64,000 bases of DNA from Parasphingopyxis sp. CP4 (lineage in GTDB: Bacteria; Pseudomonadota; Alphaproteobacteria; Sphingomonadales; Sphingomonadaceae), in NCBI RefSeq assembly GCF_013378055.1, contig NZ_CP051130.1, positions 558,001 to 622,000 of the forward strand, read 5' to 3'. The notes below the pieces were generated by a model. That model ran no database searches. It worked only from the letters and a program-made list of their open reading frames with translations, and was not told where the DNA came from. A program made the position numbers and the translations under genes. Below are positions 40,953-52,553 of this stretch, one piece after another; position 1 is the first letter of the stretch, and every line of letters starts with the position of its first letter.

Positions 40953-42910
40953 TAGGGCGCCTGCTCCTCATCATCGTCGGCGCGGGGCGGGACTATCGGC
41001 AGGCCTTCGCGCGGGGGTAAACCCTGATCGCGGCGATATTCTGCTTCCTGCTGCGCCATGCGCGCAAAGGTGTCGCCACCCCAGCCGGCTTCCAGGCGCT
41101 CCAGATCTTCCATCGCGCGCTCTCGATCATAGAGATAGGTGATAGCGTCCCGCGCAACCGGGGATGCAGCCCGACCACCTGACATGCCGTGTTCGACGAC
41201 AACTGCGCAGGCATAGAGCGGATTATCTGCCGGCGCGAAGGAAACGAACAGGCCATGATCGCGAAAGCGCCAGGGGACACCGCGCCCGCCGCGCCCGGCC
41301 GAAAGATTGACGACCTGTGCTGTTCCCGTCTTGCCAGCGAGTCGGACATCTTCGAGCGGCAACCGCGCGCGCGGCGCGGTACCGGCTCCGTTCACCACCT
41401 CGTCCATTCCCGCGCGGACCAGCTCGAGATTCTCGCGAGAGATGCCGGAGATTTGTGGTGCTGGATTGCCGCTCGGGTCGACCAGTTTGGGGACCACTGC
41501 GCGCCCCGAAGCTATGCGCGCAGACATGACCGCAAGCTGCAAGGGCGTCGTCAGAAGATAGCCCTGACCAATCGAAGTATTGAGCGTATCGGCATCGGTC
41601 CATTCGCGATTATGGCGCCTGACCACCCATTCATCATCCGGCACCGTGCCGTAATTCTGATTGGCCACCGGGATCGGGTAATCCTGACCCAGACCAAGGG
41701 CTCGCGCGGTTTCGGCGATGATCGGAATGCCGATGCGGCGGCTCATCGTATAGAAATAGGTGTTGCAGCTACGGGCGATGGCGCGATGCAAATTGACCGG
41801 GCCATGCACACCCAGGCAACCGAAACGCCGATTGCCGAGCCGATATCCGCCGCCGCAATAGACGACCTCTTCCGGGTCGACGCCTGCTTCCAGCGCCGCA
41901 AGCGCTGTAACCGGTTTGAAGGTTGAACCGGGCGGATACATGCCAAGCAGCGATTTATTGCGCAGCGGCACGCGCTCATCCTCGGAGAGCATATTATATT
42001 CGGGATGGCTGATACCGTCGGAAAAACTGTTTGGATCAAAACATGGCATGGACGCCATGGCAAGGACATGGCCGGTCTGGCAGTTCATGACGACCGCCGC
42101 GCCCGATTCATTGCCAAGCCGCCGCCCGACATATTCCTGCAGGCCCGCATCGACAGTCAGCTGCAATGTTTCACCGGGTCGGTCTGGTCGCGTATCGAGT
42201 TCACGCACGAGCTGGCCGCGCGCAGTAACCTCAGCCCGCCGGGCGCCGGGTTCGCCGCGCAGCGTCTCTTCGAAAGTCTTTTCCAAGCCATCCTTGCCGA
42301 CCTTGAAGCCGGGAAAGAGCAGCAGGGGATCCTCGTCCTCTTCGAGATATTGTTCGCGCGTTGGTGCTCCGACATAGCCAACGAGATGTCCGACCGCGGC
42401 GCCCGCTGGATAATGGCGGGCGAAACCCTGAATAGGTGCAACGCCCGGCAAGTCTGGCAACCGGACATTGACGGCGGCAAATTTTTCCCATTCCAGGCCG
42501 GCCGCGACCTGCACGGGTTGGGCGCCGGGAACGGTGTCGAGTTCTTCGTTGATCCGTTCCAGTTCTTCGGCAGGCAGGTCCAATAATTCTGTGAGTGCGG
42601 CCAGGACAGGCTCGCGATCATTCAGGCGATCAGGGATCACGTCGACGCGAAAGTCGGACCGGTTCATGGCGATAGGCTGACCCTCGCGATCGATGATCCA
42701 GCCGCGCCGCGGGGGTATCAGGCTCAGCTGGACGCGATTGCTTTCCGACAGCAGCTGCCATTGCTCATTTTCGGCAATCGAAATCCAGGCCATGCGTGCG
42801 CCCAACAGCCCGGCAACACCAAGCTGCGCGCTACCCAGCAGGATTGAACGGCGCGAATACATGGTCCTGCGCATATTATCGTTGATCGACAACGATGGCC
42901 GACGTTTCAC
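40952..42910 (-). CDS. mrdA: Penicillin-binding protein 2 (elongation transpeptidase)
   Basis: Monofunctional class B PBP, 652 residues, that crosslinks peptidoglycan with RodA. N-terminal membrane anchor (SAQLGVAGLLGARM), dimerisation domain, then transpeptidase: SxxK as PPGSTFKP near 335, SxN as RSCNTY, KTG as AGKTGTAQV near 550. The start is GTG 42910 in a GTGA overlap with the mreD stop; an upstream codon at 42943 would lie further inside mreD. The C-terminal tail is acidic and Pro-rich. Confidence 0.95.
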   Translation of the reverse strand: MKRRPSLSINDNMRRTMYSRRSILLGSAQLGVAGLLGARMAWISIAENEQWQLLSESNRVQLSLIPPRRGWIIDREGQPIAMNRSDFRVDVIPDRLNDREPVLAALTELLDLPAEELERINEELDTVPGAQPVQVAAGLEWEKFAAVNVRLPDLPGVAPIQGFARHYPAGAAVGHLVGYVGAPTREQYLEEDEDPLLLFPGFKVGKDGLEKTFEETLRGEPGARRAEVTARGQLVRELDTRPDRPGETLQLTVDAGLQEYVGRRLGNESGAAVVMNCQTGHVLAMASMPCFDPNSFSDGISHPEYNMLSEDERVPLRNKSLLGMYPPGSTFKPVTALAALEAGVDPEEVVYCGGGYRLGNRRFGCLGVHGPVNLHRAIARSCNTYFYTMSRRIGIPIIAETARALGLGQDYPIPVANQNYGTVPDDEWVVRRHNREWTDADTLNTSIGQGYLLTTPLQLAVMSARIASGRAVVPKLVDPSGNPAPQISGISRENLELVRAGMDEVVNGAGTAPRARLPLEDVRLAGKTGTAQVVNLSAGRGGRGVPWRFRDHGLFVSFAPADNPLYACAVVVEHGMSGGRAASPVARDAITYLYDRERAMEDLERLEAGWGGDTFARMAQQEAEYRRDQGLPPREGLPIVPPRADDDEEQAP

Positions 42911-43422
42911 AGCATCAGCCTCCGCCGGTCGAGCCGCGCACATAGGCGCAGTACGAGCGGAAACAGCAAGATCGACGCAGCAATCTGGGGCAGGAGCGGC
43001 ACGATAAGCCAGCCGCCACCTGTCAACGCATTCAACACCATGGCGCCCATGATATAGAAAGTCAGCGCGCCTGTCGCGGCAAACCAGTCAATCCAGTAAT
43101 CGCGCCACATTGCGCGGTTCTCCGCAATGTCGAGCGCCAACAAGATTATGGTCCACAGCAGCATACCGCTGCCGAGCGGATTGCCGGATAATAGATCGTC
43201 GAACAGGCCAAAGGGCAGGCCCGCCCAGATCGGCCAGACCTCAGGTCGTAAGAAGCGCCAGGCAAGAAAGACCATCAGTGCAAGCGGTGGCATCAAGGGC
43301 GCTTGGGCGACCAGCGGAATGAGGCATAACAGTGAGCCAGCAATCACACTGGCGGCCGGGATCAGACTGAGCTGTGCTCGCACCAGGGCGAGGTTTTCAT
43401 CCGCTCCCCGCAACCGGCTCAT
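42907..43422 (-). CDS. mreD: Rod shape-determining protein MreD
   Basis: A 171-residue inner-membrane protein with five helices and the MreD phrases WRFLRPEVWPIWAGLPFGLFDDLLSGNPLG (in part: PIWAGLPFGLFDD) and SGMLLWTIILLALD. It is part of the elongasome with MreB, MreC, PBP2 and RodA. Four-base overlaps (ATGA with mreC, GTGA with mrdA) show tight coupling. Confidence 0.9.
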   Translation of the reverse strand: MSRLRGADENLALVRAQLSLIPAASVIAGSLLCLIPLVAQAPLMPPLALMVFLAWRFLRPEVWPIWAGLPFGLFDDLLSGNPLGSGMLLWTIILLALDIAENRAMWRDYWIDWFAATGALTFYIMGAMVLNALTGGGWLIVPLLPQIAASILLFPLVLRLCARLDRRRLML

Positions 43423-44342
43423 GACGGACTCGAAAAGCCCGGAGCGGGGGTCTCATCTGCATCTTCGGAGTCATCGTCCGCTTCGCTGCTTTCCTCAACC
43501 GTTGGCTCATAGGCGGGCTGGACGATCGCAAAATCGAGCGAGGCTGGATTGGCAAGGGGTGTCGCCAGGGCTGAGTCACCAAATACTTCGATAATCACGG
43601 CGACCGGGACATTCGGTGGATAGATTCCGCCCGTGCCGCTGGTGATCAGCACATCGCCTTCTTCGAATGGGCTGCGCCCGGCTTCAAGCGCGCGGACCTC
43701 AACCTGTCCGTCGCCGCGGCCGGTGGTGAAAGCGGGTGTGCCATCGCGGGTTAGGCGCACGGGAACGATGTTGGAGCGATCAGTGAGGAGCAGGACCCGC
43801 GATGATGACCGCCCGCTATCGATGATCCGCCCGACCAGTCCATCGCCAGCCATGACCGGTTGCCCAGATTCGACACCCGAGCTGGTGCCGGCGAATAATG
43901 TCGCCGTACGCCGGGCGCTGGTCAGGCTCGAATTTACAAGACGCGCAGTCGCCAGGATTTCGCTCTCGCCCTCGATCAGATTGACCAGGGCACGCAGTCG
44001 GCGATTTTCGAGATCTGTAGCCTGAGCTTCGATCAGCCGCCGCCGCGCGATCTCCAATTCCTCGCGCAGTTCTGCATTTTGGCGTCCGGCATTCCACCAG
44101 TTGGCGACATAGTTATCGATCCGCCCGCCGCTCTGTACAGCGCCGCGACCGGTTGAAGATATCGGTGCGGTAACATCGCTGACCGTGCCGCGAATGGCCG
44201 CATAGCCCTGCGGGTCAAACATGGCGATCAGGATCAGGCCGACACCAACAAGTGCACCGGAAATTGCGACGACATAACCGGCAAACAGGCCGAAGCGCGC
44301 GCGGCGGGAGAATCCGGGGCGCTTCGATCCTTTAACGGCCAC
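43419..44342 (-). CDS. mreC: Rod shape-determining protein MreC
   Basis: A 307-residue bitopic protein: basic cytoplasmic N-terminus (SKRPGFSRRARFG), one helix (about 21-42), a coiled coil (about 75-115, NAELREELEIARRRLIEAQATD in part), then the beta-domain that binds PBP2 (SGTGGIYPPNVPVAVI near 232). The C-terminal tail is rich in Glu/Asp (EESSEADDDSEDADE). It starts at GTG 44342. Confidence 0.92.
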   Translation of the reverse strand: MAVKGSKRPGFSRRARFGLFAGYVVAISGALVGVGLILIAMFDPQGYAAIRGTVSDVTAPISSTGRGAVQSGGRIDNYVANWWNAGRQNAELREELEIARRRLIEAQATDLENRRLRALVNLIEGESEILATARLVNSSLTSARRTATLFAGTSSGVESGQPVMAGDGLVGRIIDSGRSSSRVLLLTDRSNIVPVRLTRDGTPAFTTGRGDGQVEVRALEAGRSPFEEGDVLITSGTGGIYPPNVPVAVIIEVFGDSALATPLANPASLDFAIVQPAYEPTVEESSEADDDSEDADETPAPGFSSPS

Positions 44343-44372
44343 TGGCCTTCTCCCTTGGCTTATTCGGCCGGA

Positions 44373-45506
<1,134 letters not shown>

Positions 45507-45576
45507 CTAATAAATTCCGCGAATCGCTGTGGATCAACCGCTCGTGCAGGTCCGGGACATGGGGTAAAGACTTTCT

Positions 45577-47415
45577 ATGCCAATTCGCCGCCTGCCTGAA
45601 CATCTCGTCAATCGCATTGCCGCCGGCGAAGTCGTCGAGCGACCGGCCTCGGCGCTCAAGGAATTGGTTGAAAACGCTATAGATGCTGGGGCTCAGCGCA
45701 TTGTCGTGCGCTTGACGTCGGGCGGCATTGACCGGGTCGAGGTGATCGATGACGGCTGCGGGATGAGTGCCGAAGAGATGGCGCTCGCGCTCGAACGTCA
45801 TGCCACATCCAAGCTGCCGGACGATGATCTTGAGGACGTCGAAACGCTCGGTTTTCGGGGTGAAGCGCTGCCCTCGATCGCCAGCGTGGCGCGACTGACA
45901 TTGGAAAGCCGGGTGCGCGGTGCAGAAGGCTGGTCGCGGATCGTTGATAATGGCGATCTGGTTGTCGAAGGGCCAGCAGCCTTGCCGCCGGGTACCCGGG
46001 TCGTCGTCGATAATCTGTTTGCCAAGGTGCCGGCGCGCCGAAAATTCTTGCGCACGCCGCGCTCCGAATATGCCGCGGCGGCTGACGCTGTCCGTCGCTT
46101 GGCGATGGCGCGACCAGACATTGGCTTTACGCTCGAACATGACGGACGGCGAAATATTTCGGTCCAGCCAGGCGAGACGCGTGCCGAACGCGTTGCCGGT
46201 CTGACAAACCGCGAGCTGACCGAGAATAGCGTTGTTGTCGAGTATCAACGCGGCACTGCGAAGCTCGAAGGGGTGGCGAGCCTGCCAACCTTCAATCGCG
46301 GGGTTGCCGATCATCAATATCTGTTCGTCAACGGCCGTCCGGTGAAGGATCGGTTGCTGATCGGAGCGGTCCGCGGCGCCTATCAGGACTTGCTCGCCCG
46401 CGATCGTCACCCGGTTTTGGCGCTGTTCCTGACCATTCCGCACGGCGATGTGGATGTGAATGTGCATCCGGCCAAGACGGAAGTGCGATTTCGCGAGGCC
46501 GGGAATATTCGCGGGCTGATCGTTGGCGGTCTGCGCCATGCGCTCGATGAGGCTGGATTCCGTAGCGTTCAGCGCCCATCAGCAGGGGCTTTGGGGAATT
46601 GGCAGACCGAACCTGTCGGTGCAGGCGCTGGACAGTCGCCCACAGGGGCGCCAACGGCTTATCCACGATCTTATCAACAGGATTATCGACAAGGCGGCGC
46701 TTTCTTCACACCACAAGGTCCCAATGCCGACCAAGCCACTGGCCAGGCAAGCGTTTGGGATCAATCGCCGGACTATCAGCCAGCGCCCGAAGGCCGCGCC
46801 GAAGCGGCGGAACAGCCGGTTCCGGACGCAACCGAACACCCGCTCGGTATTGCCCGTGGCCAGGTGTCCGAAACCTATATTGTAGCAGAAGCCGAAGACG
46901 GGCTGGTGATCGTCGATCAGCATGCCGCGCATGAACGCCTTGTGCTCGAACGGATGAACCGGGCGATGGCCGAGGGCGGTGTCGCATCCCAAGGATTACT
47001 GGTGCCGGAGATCGTCGAGCTCGACGAAAGCGCCTGCGATGCGCTCGAAGAACGGATTGGTGAGCTGACGGAGCTGGGTCTGGAGCTGGAACGGTTCGGG
47101 CCCAAGGCAATAATGGTGCGCGCGACACCCGCGATGCTTGGCGGTGGTGACGTCAAAGGACTGGTGACCGATCTTGCTGATGAGATTGCCGCTTATGACC
47201 AGCATCTCAGCTTGAAAGAGAAACTCGATCATGTCGCCGCGACAATGGCGTGCCACGGATCGGTTCGCGCCGGGCGCGTGCTCAACGTGGCCGAAATGAA
47301 CGCCTTGCTCCGCGAAATGGAAGTGACGCCCCATAGCGGCCAATGCAATCACGGCCGCCCGACTTGGGTGAAACTTGGCCATGGCGATATCGAGAAGCTG
47401 TTCGGGCGGAAATGA
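45577..47415 (+). CDS. mutL: DNA mismatch repair protein MutL
   Basis: A 612-residue GHKL ATPase that links MutS recognition to strand incision. N-terminal motifs: ELVENAIDAGA (32-42), IDDGCGM, GFRGEALPSIASVARL. The C-terminal domain keeps the endonuclease motif DQHAAHERLVLE near 448, plus ACHGSVRAG and CNHGRPTW, so this MutL should nick DNA itself, as in bacteria without MutH. The linker (about 335-420) is low-complexity. The MOSC gene starts within its stop codon. Confidence 0.97.
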   Translation: MPIRRLPEHLVNRIAAGEVVERPASALKELVENAIDAGAQRIVVRLTSGGIDRVEVIDDGCGMSAEEMALALERHATSKLPDDDLEDVETLGFRGEALPSIASVARLTLESRVRGAEGWSRIVDNGDLVVEGPAALPPGTRVVVDNLFAKVPARRKFLRTPRSEYAAAADAVRRLAMARPDIGFTLEHDGRRNISVQPGETRAERVAGLTNRELTENSVVVEYQRGTAKLEGVASLPTFNRGVADHQYLFVNGRPVKDRLLIGAVRGAYQDLLARDRHPVLALFLTIPHGDVDVNVHPAKTEVRFREAGNIRGLIVGGLRHALDEAGFRSVQRPSAGALGNWQTEPVGAGAGQSPTGAPTAYPRSYQQDYRQGGAFFTPQGPNADQATGQASVWDQSPDYQPAPEGRAEAAEQPVPDATEHPLGIARGQVSETYIVAEAEDGLVIVDQHAAHERLVLERMNRAMAEGGVASQGLLVPEIVELDESACDALEERIGELTELGLELERFGPKAIMVRATPAMLGGGDVKGLVTDLADEIAAYDQHLSLKEKLDHVAATMACHGSVRAGRVLNVAEMNALLREMEVTPHSGQCNHGRPTWVKLGHGDIEKLFGRK

Positions 47416-47954
47416 TGGTTGAAGTGATGGCCGTCTCACGCAAGGGATCGCACGGCATCGCCAAGCCCAATGTCGATATGATCCGCTTGATCGACGGCCA
47501 TGGCGTTGATGGCGATGCGCATTTTGGTAAGACGGTGCAGCATCTGTCGCGCATTGCGAAAAATCCCGATCAGCCCAATCTGCGCCAGGTCCATCTGATC
47601 CATGCCGAACTGTTCGAGGAAGTTGCGGCAAAGGGCTTTGCGGTCGCACCCGGCGATATGGGAGAGAATATCACGACCAAGGGCGTGAATCTGCTGGCGC
47701 TGCCCGAGGGCACCGAACTTGTACTGGGCGATACGGCGCGCATTCGGGTGACCGGCCTCCGCAATCCCTGCAAGCAGCTAAACGGTCATGCGCCGGGGCT
47801 GATGGATGCGGTCCTTGATCGCGATGCGGCGGGCAATCTCATCCGCAAGGCCGGGATCATGGCGGTGGTGATCACCGGCGGCGATGTACGGGCAGGGGAT
47901 CCGATTGCCGTCGAATTACCGGCGGATGAGCATCGCGCTTTGCAGCCAGTCTAA
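47412..47954 (+). CDS. MOSC domain protein
   Basis: A 180-residue MOSC-fold protein, related to the molybdenum-cofactor sulfurase C-terminal domain and YiiM-type enzymes. Visible: GHGVDGDAHFGKTVQH near 28-43, NLRQVHLIHAELFEE, PGDMGENITTKG, and the conserved Cys in LRNPCKQL near 121 that would hold sulfur or cofactor. ATG 47412 overlaps the mutL stop (ATGA). Its 3' end overlaps the converging leuA stop by four bases. Substrate unknown. Confidence 0.85.
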   Translation: MMVEVMAVSRKGSHGIAKPNVDMIRLIDGHGVDGDAHFGKTVQHLSRIAKNPDQPNLRQVHLIHAELFEEVAAKGFAVAPGDMGENITTKGVNLLALPEGTELVLGDTARIRVTGLRNPCKQLNGHAPGLMDAVLDRDAAGNLIRKAGIMAVVITGGDVRAGDPIAVELPADEHRALQPV

Positions 47955-49615
47955 ATCCCATTGGCAGCGCTGAGCACGGCCCGGACACTGGCGGTTGCAA
48001 CGTCGCGGCTAATGCCAACGCCGAACACGGTATTACCGTCCCCATCGACACATTCGAGATAGGCTGCAGCCTGGGCATCTGCGCCATGACCGATCGCGTG
48101 CTCGTTGTAATTCACAACATCGAGCGTGATGCCCCATTCGTCGGACAGCGCTGCGAGCACGCTCGAAATCAGACCATTGCCACGACCGCTGACGGACCGT
48201 TGCTCGCCGCGATGGACGATCGTGCCGGTAAAGATGCGATCGCCATTGGCCCGGCTTTCCTCATAGTCCACCAGCTCGAACCGCTGCTCGCCCGACAGGC
48301 CATAGCGTTTCTGGAAGGCGTGCCAGATATCATCGGCATTCAGCTCGCGGCTCGTCTCGTCGGCGAGTTCTTGTACCACCAGGCTGAAATGCGCTTGCAG
48401 GCGTTTGGGCAGTTTTAGTCCCTGATCCTGCTGCAGGACCCAGGCAACACCACCTTTGCCGGACTGCGAGTTCACGCGGATCACGGCTTCATAATCGCTG
48501 CCGATATCGCGCGGGTCGAGCGGGAGATAGGGTACTTCCCACAGCTCGTCATTGCGCGCTTCCTGGGCGGCAAATCCCTTTTTGATTGCGTCCTGATGCG
48601 ACCCGGAAAAGGCCGTGAACACCAGCTCGCCGCCATAGGGGTGGCGCGGATGCACAGGGAGCTGGTTGCAATATTCGACGGTCGATTTGATCTCGTTGAT
48701 CTCGGAAAAATCGAGGCCCGGATGGACGCCCTGGCTGTACATGTTGAGGCCCATTGTGACGAGATCGCAATTGCCGGTGCGCTCGCCATTGCCGAACAGG
48801 CAGCCTTCGATCCGATCCGCACCCGCCATCAAGCCGAGCTCGGCCGCAGCGATGCCGGTCCCGCGATCATTATGCGTGTGCAGCGAGATGATGACACTGT
48901 CACGCCGCGAGATATGCCGCCCGAAATATTCGATCTGGTCGGCATAGATATTAGGCGTCGCCGCTTCGACGGTGGCAGGCAGATTGAGGATCAGTGGCTT
49001 GTCGGGCGTCGGGTCGATTATTGCGATCACTTCGTCACAGATGCGCACGCTGAGATCGATCTCGGCGGTCGAGAAGGTCTCTGGCGAATATTCGAAATGC
49101 CAGTCGGTCTCCGGATATTTTGCCGCCTGCGCCATCAGCGTGTCAGCGCCGCGCTTGGCGATATCGATCACGCCGTCCTCGTCCATCTGGAAGACGATCT
49201 TGCGCCAGGCTGGCGATATCGCGTTGTAGAGATGGACGATCGCCTGTTTCGCACCGGCCATGCTCGCGAAGGTTGTTTCAATGAGATCGCCGCGCGATTG
49301 GGTGAGCCCCTGGATCATTACATCCTCCGGGATCGCATCACCTTCGACGAGCCCGCGGATGAAATCGAAATCGGTGGCGCCTGATGCGGGGAAGCCAACC
49401 TCGATTTCCTTGAGGCCGATTTTTACGAGTAGATCGAAGAAGCGGCGTTTCTTCTCGCCGTCCATCGGATCGATCAGCGCCTGATTGCCATCGCGAAGAT
49501 CGGTTGAGAGCCAGCGCGGTGGTGCGGTGATCGTTTGGGACGGCCATTGGCGGTCCGGCAGATCGATCTGCGGAAAGGGTCGGTATTTTTGTGACGGGTC
49601 GGTGATCATCGGCAT
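47951..49615 (-). CDS. leuA: 2-isopropylmalate synthase, long (LeuA2) form
   Basis: First committed enzyme of leucine synthesis: 2-oxoisovalerate plus acetyl-CoA gives 2-isopropylmalate. 554 residues, the longer form found in alphaproteobacteria and actinobacteria. The HMGL barrel begins STDLRDGNQALIDPM (about 38-52), with metal-site SLHTHNDRGTG near 247 and a lid region, then a C-terminal regulatory domain (leucine feedback) from about 425. A leader peptide with four Leu codons lies 87 bases upstream of the start. Confidence 0.95.
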   Translation of the reverse strand: MPMITDPSQKYRPFPQIDLPDRQWPSQTITAPPRWLSTDLRDGNQALIDPMDGEKKRRFFDLLVKIGLKEIEVGFPASGATDFDFIRGLVEGDAIPEDVMIQGLTQSRGDLIETTFASMAGAKQAIVHLYNAISPAWRKIVFQMDEDGVIDIAKRGADTLMAQAAKYPETDWHFEYSPETFSTAEIDLSVRICDEVIAIIDPTPDKPLILNLPATVEAATPNIYADQIEYFGRHISRRDSVIISLHTHNDRGTGIAAAELGLMAGADRIEGCLFGNGERTGNCDLVTMGLNMYSQGVHPGLDFSEINEIKSTVEYCNQLPVHPRHPYGGELVFTAFSGSHQDAIKKGFAAQEARNDELWEVPYLPLDPRDIGSDYEAVIRVNSQSGKGGVAWVLQQDQGLKLPKRLQAHFSLVVQELADETSRELNADDIWHAFQKRYGLSGEQRFELVDYEESRANGDRIFTGTIVHRGEQRSVSGRGNGLISSVLAALSDEWGITLDVVNYNEHAIGHGADAQAAAYLECVDGDGNTVFGVGISRDVATASVRAVLSAANGI

Positions 49616-49659
49616 GACTATCGCCTGTTGTTCTTCGGTTTCGGTGATTTGCTGAGGGA

Positions 49660-49709
49660 GCCCTTAGGCCGTGTGTGCTGCATCCAGCACCAATGGCACG
49701 CCTAAGGGC
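49660..49709 (-). promoter_or_regulatory. Candidate leucine attenuator hairpin upstream of leuA
   Basis: Perfect 10-bp stem (GCCCTTAGGC type, arms 49660-49669 and 49700-49709) enclosing a second 6-bp hairpin (GTGCTG/CAGCAC). The upstream arm overlaps the stop codon of the leader peptide, so a ribosome stalled at the Leu codons would change folding. No clear T run follows, so the terminator form, or a translation-control version, remains unresolved. Confidence 0.5.
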
Positions 49710-49749
49710 GTGTAAGTCGAAGAATTAGCAAGGCGCGGTGCGCTGTCAT
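49702..49749 (-). CDS. leuL: leuA leader peptide (LeuL-like)
   Basis: A 15-residue frame, MTAHRALLILRLTRP, with Leu at four of six consecutive codons (TTG CTA ATT CTT CGA CTT) and its stop inside the first arm of a perfect hairpin, upstream of leuA. This is the layout of a leucine-dependent attenuation leader. The ribosome-binding site is weak, and no homologues could be compared here. Confidence 0.6.
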   Translation of the reverse strand: MTAHRALLILRLTRP

Positions 49750-49942
49750 GGTGACGGTTTGTGACGGCAAATGGTTAACAAGTCCAGTGCCGAAGCCGTT
49801 TTGTGCGCGATAAAGCCGAGCCATCGGCAGATAAATCGAAACTTTTGTAACGCTTTTCACCGATCCGACGAAACCAACAGGGAGCTCGGCGGAGAAATAC
49901 TCACGCTGCCCGGCCAAGAGATATACTTGTTGGAGAAATGAC

Positions 49943-50476
49943 ATGAATAAATTGGTTCTGGCCATCGCAGCCGTCGCACTCAGCGCGTCTGCCTGTGCGC
50001 CGCAAACAGTTACCGAAGAAGCATCGGCAGAAGATATCCTGGCCGAGGTTACTGATGCCAATACCGGTCCGGTCTATACCGGTTCCGGCCGCAACATCGC
50101 GATCAGCGGCTATGACGCCGTGTCCTATTTTGTCGGTGACGGCACGCCTGTTCCGGGCAATGAAGCCCATGCTGTCGTCTATAATGGCGTGCAGTATCAC
50201 TTTGCGAACGGCGAAAATGCCGAGACGTTCCAGGCGGATCCAGCGCGCTATGCGCCGGCCTATGGTGGCTATTGCGCATGGGCTGCTGCGGGCGGCGATC
50301 TCGCACCAGGTGATCCCGAAACCTATCGGATTGTCGATGATCGGCTCTATCTGAACTTTAACGGTGCAGTTCAGCAGCGTTGGGAAGCCGATATCCCCGG
50401 CTTCATCGAGAGCGCGGACGAGAATTATCCGCGCTTCGCATCGGATGCAGAATCCGGCGACTCCCTCGAAGGCTAA
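49943..50476 (+). CDS. YHS-domain lipoprotein
   Basis: A 177-residue protein with lipoprotein signal (MNKLVLAIAAVALSASAC, lipobox SASAC) and a YHS-type domain at about 50-125: ISGYDAVSYFVGD, then VVYNGVQYHFANGENAETFQADPARYAPAYGGYCAWA. YHS domains are short metal-associated folds. The C-terminus is acidic. Stands alone; the hairpin at 50494-50526 lies 18 bases behind. Confidence 0.85.
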   Translation: MNKLVLAIAAVALSASACAPQTVTEEASAEDILAEVTDANTGPVYTGSGRNIAISGYDAVSYFVGDGTPVPGNEAHAVVYNGVQYHFANGENAETFQADPARYAPAYGGYCAWAAAGGDLAPGDPETYRIVDDRLYLNFNGAVQQRWEADIPGFIESADENYPRFASDAESGDSLEG

Positions 50477-50493
50477 TTCAGTTTGATTACCGG

Positions 50494-50526
50494 CAAGGCC
50501 GCGTACCCAATCGGTGCGCGGCCTTG
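50494..50526. terminator. Bidirectional terminator between the YHS gene and ilvC
   Basis: Perfect 10-bp GC-rich stem (CAAGGCCGCG at 50494-50503 with CGCGGCCTTG at 50517-50526) between two converging genes, with short T-rich flanks on the plus side. Confidence 0.7.
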
Positions 50527-50533
50527 ACCGTTT

Positions 50534-51872
<1,339 letters not shown>

Positions 51873-51883
51873 GGCGGCTTGCT

Positions 51884-52399
51884 CTAGCTCGCTTCCTTGC
51901 CTCGGCCAATGGCGACGACGCCGGTGCGGGCGACCTCGACCAGGCCCACTTCGCGCATCAGATCGATAAAACTGTCGACCTTTTCGCTGTTGCCGGTGAC
52001 TTCAAAAACAAAGCTCGCGGTCGTCGAATCCACGACCCGCGCGCGATACACATCGGCGAGCCGCAAGGCCTCGATCCGCGCATCGCCAGTTCCGGCGACT
52101 TTCACAAGCGCCATGTCGCGCTCAACATGCGGGCCGATTTCGGTGAGGTCGGTGACCTTGTAGACCGGCGGCATGCTCTCGGTTTGGGCGATGATCTGCT
52201 CGATAACCCGCGGCGAACCGGACGTAACGATGGTGATCCGGCTGATAGTTTCATCTTCGCTGACATCCGTCACCGTCAGGCTTTCAATATTATAGCCGCG
52301 CGCCGTGAACATGCCGGCAATCCGCGCAAGGATGCCCGGCTCATTGTCGACCAGGATGGAGAGGGTATGCCGTTCGCCGGCTTCGGTGAGTATTTTCAT
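51884..52399 (-). CDS. ilvN: Acetolactate synthase small (regulatory) subunit
   Basis: A 171-residue regulatory subunit that binds valine and activates IlvB. The ACT domain spans about 8-80: HTLSILVDNEPGILARIAGMF (in part LVDNEPGILARI), then RGYNIESLTVTDVSEDE. The C-terminal domain follows. ATG 52399 gives the family start MKILTEAGERH; the frame continues 60 codons upstream through repetitive DNA and is not coding there. Confidence 0.94.
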   Translation of the reverse strand: MKILTEAGERHTLSILVDNEPGILARIAGMFTARGYNIESLTVTDVSEDETISRITIVTSGSPRVIEQIIAQTESMPPVYKVTDLTEIGPHVERDMALVKVAGTGDARIEALRLADVYRARVVDSTTASFVFEVTGNSEKVDSFIDLMREVGLVEVARTGVVAIGRGKEAS

Positions 52400-52438
52400 G
52401 AGCGGGCACCAACCGTGAAAAATGTAACTCCCTCCATG

Positions 52439-52536
52439 CCGAGCGAAGTCGAGGCATGTTGTCGAGCGAAGTCGAGACTGAGCGTGCTTCTCGGCTTCGC
52501 TCGAAGCGAGCCCTCGACTACGCTCGGGACAGGCGG
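52439..52536. repeat. Cluster of GTCGAGCGAAGTCGAG-type repeats between ilvB and ilvN
   Basis: Several copies, direct and inverted, of a CTCGA-CTTCGCTCGA-type unit (near 52439, 52461, 52491-52510, 52513-52527) fill the 154-base gap between ilvB and ilvN. They can form nested hairpins. Similar motifs are, from memory, frequent between sphingomonad genes. They could stabilise or partly terminate the ilv transcript. Confidence 0.7.
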
Positions 52537-52553
52537 GCTGATCGCAATTTTCA

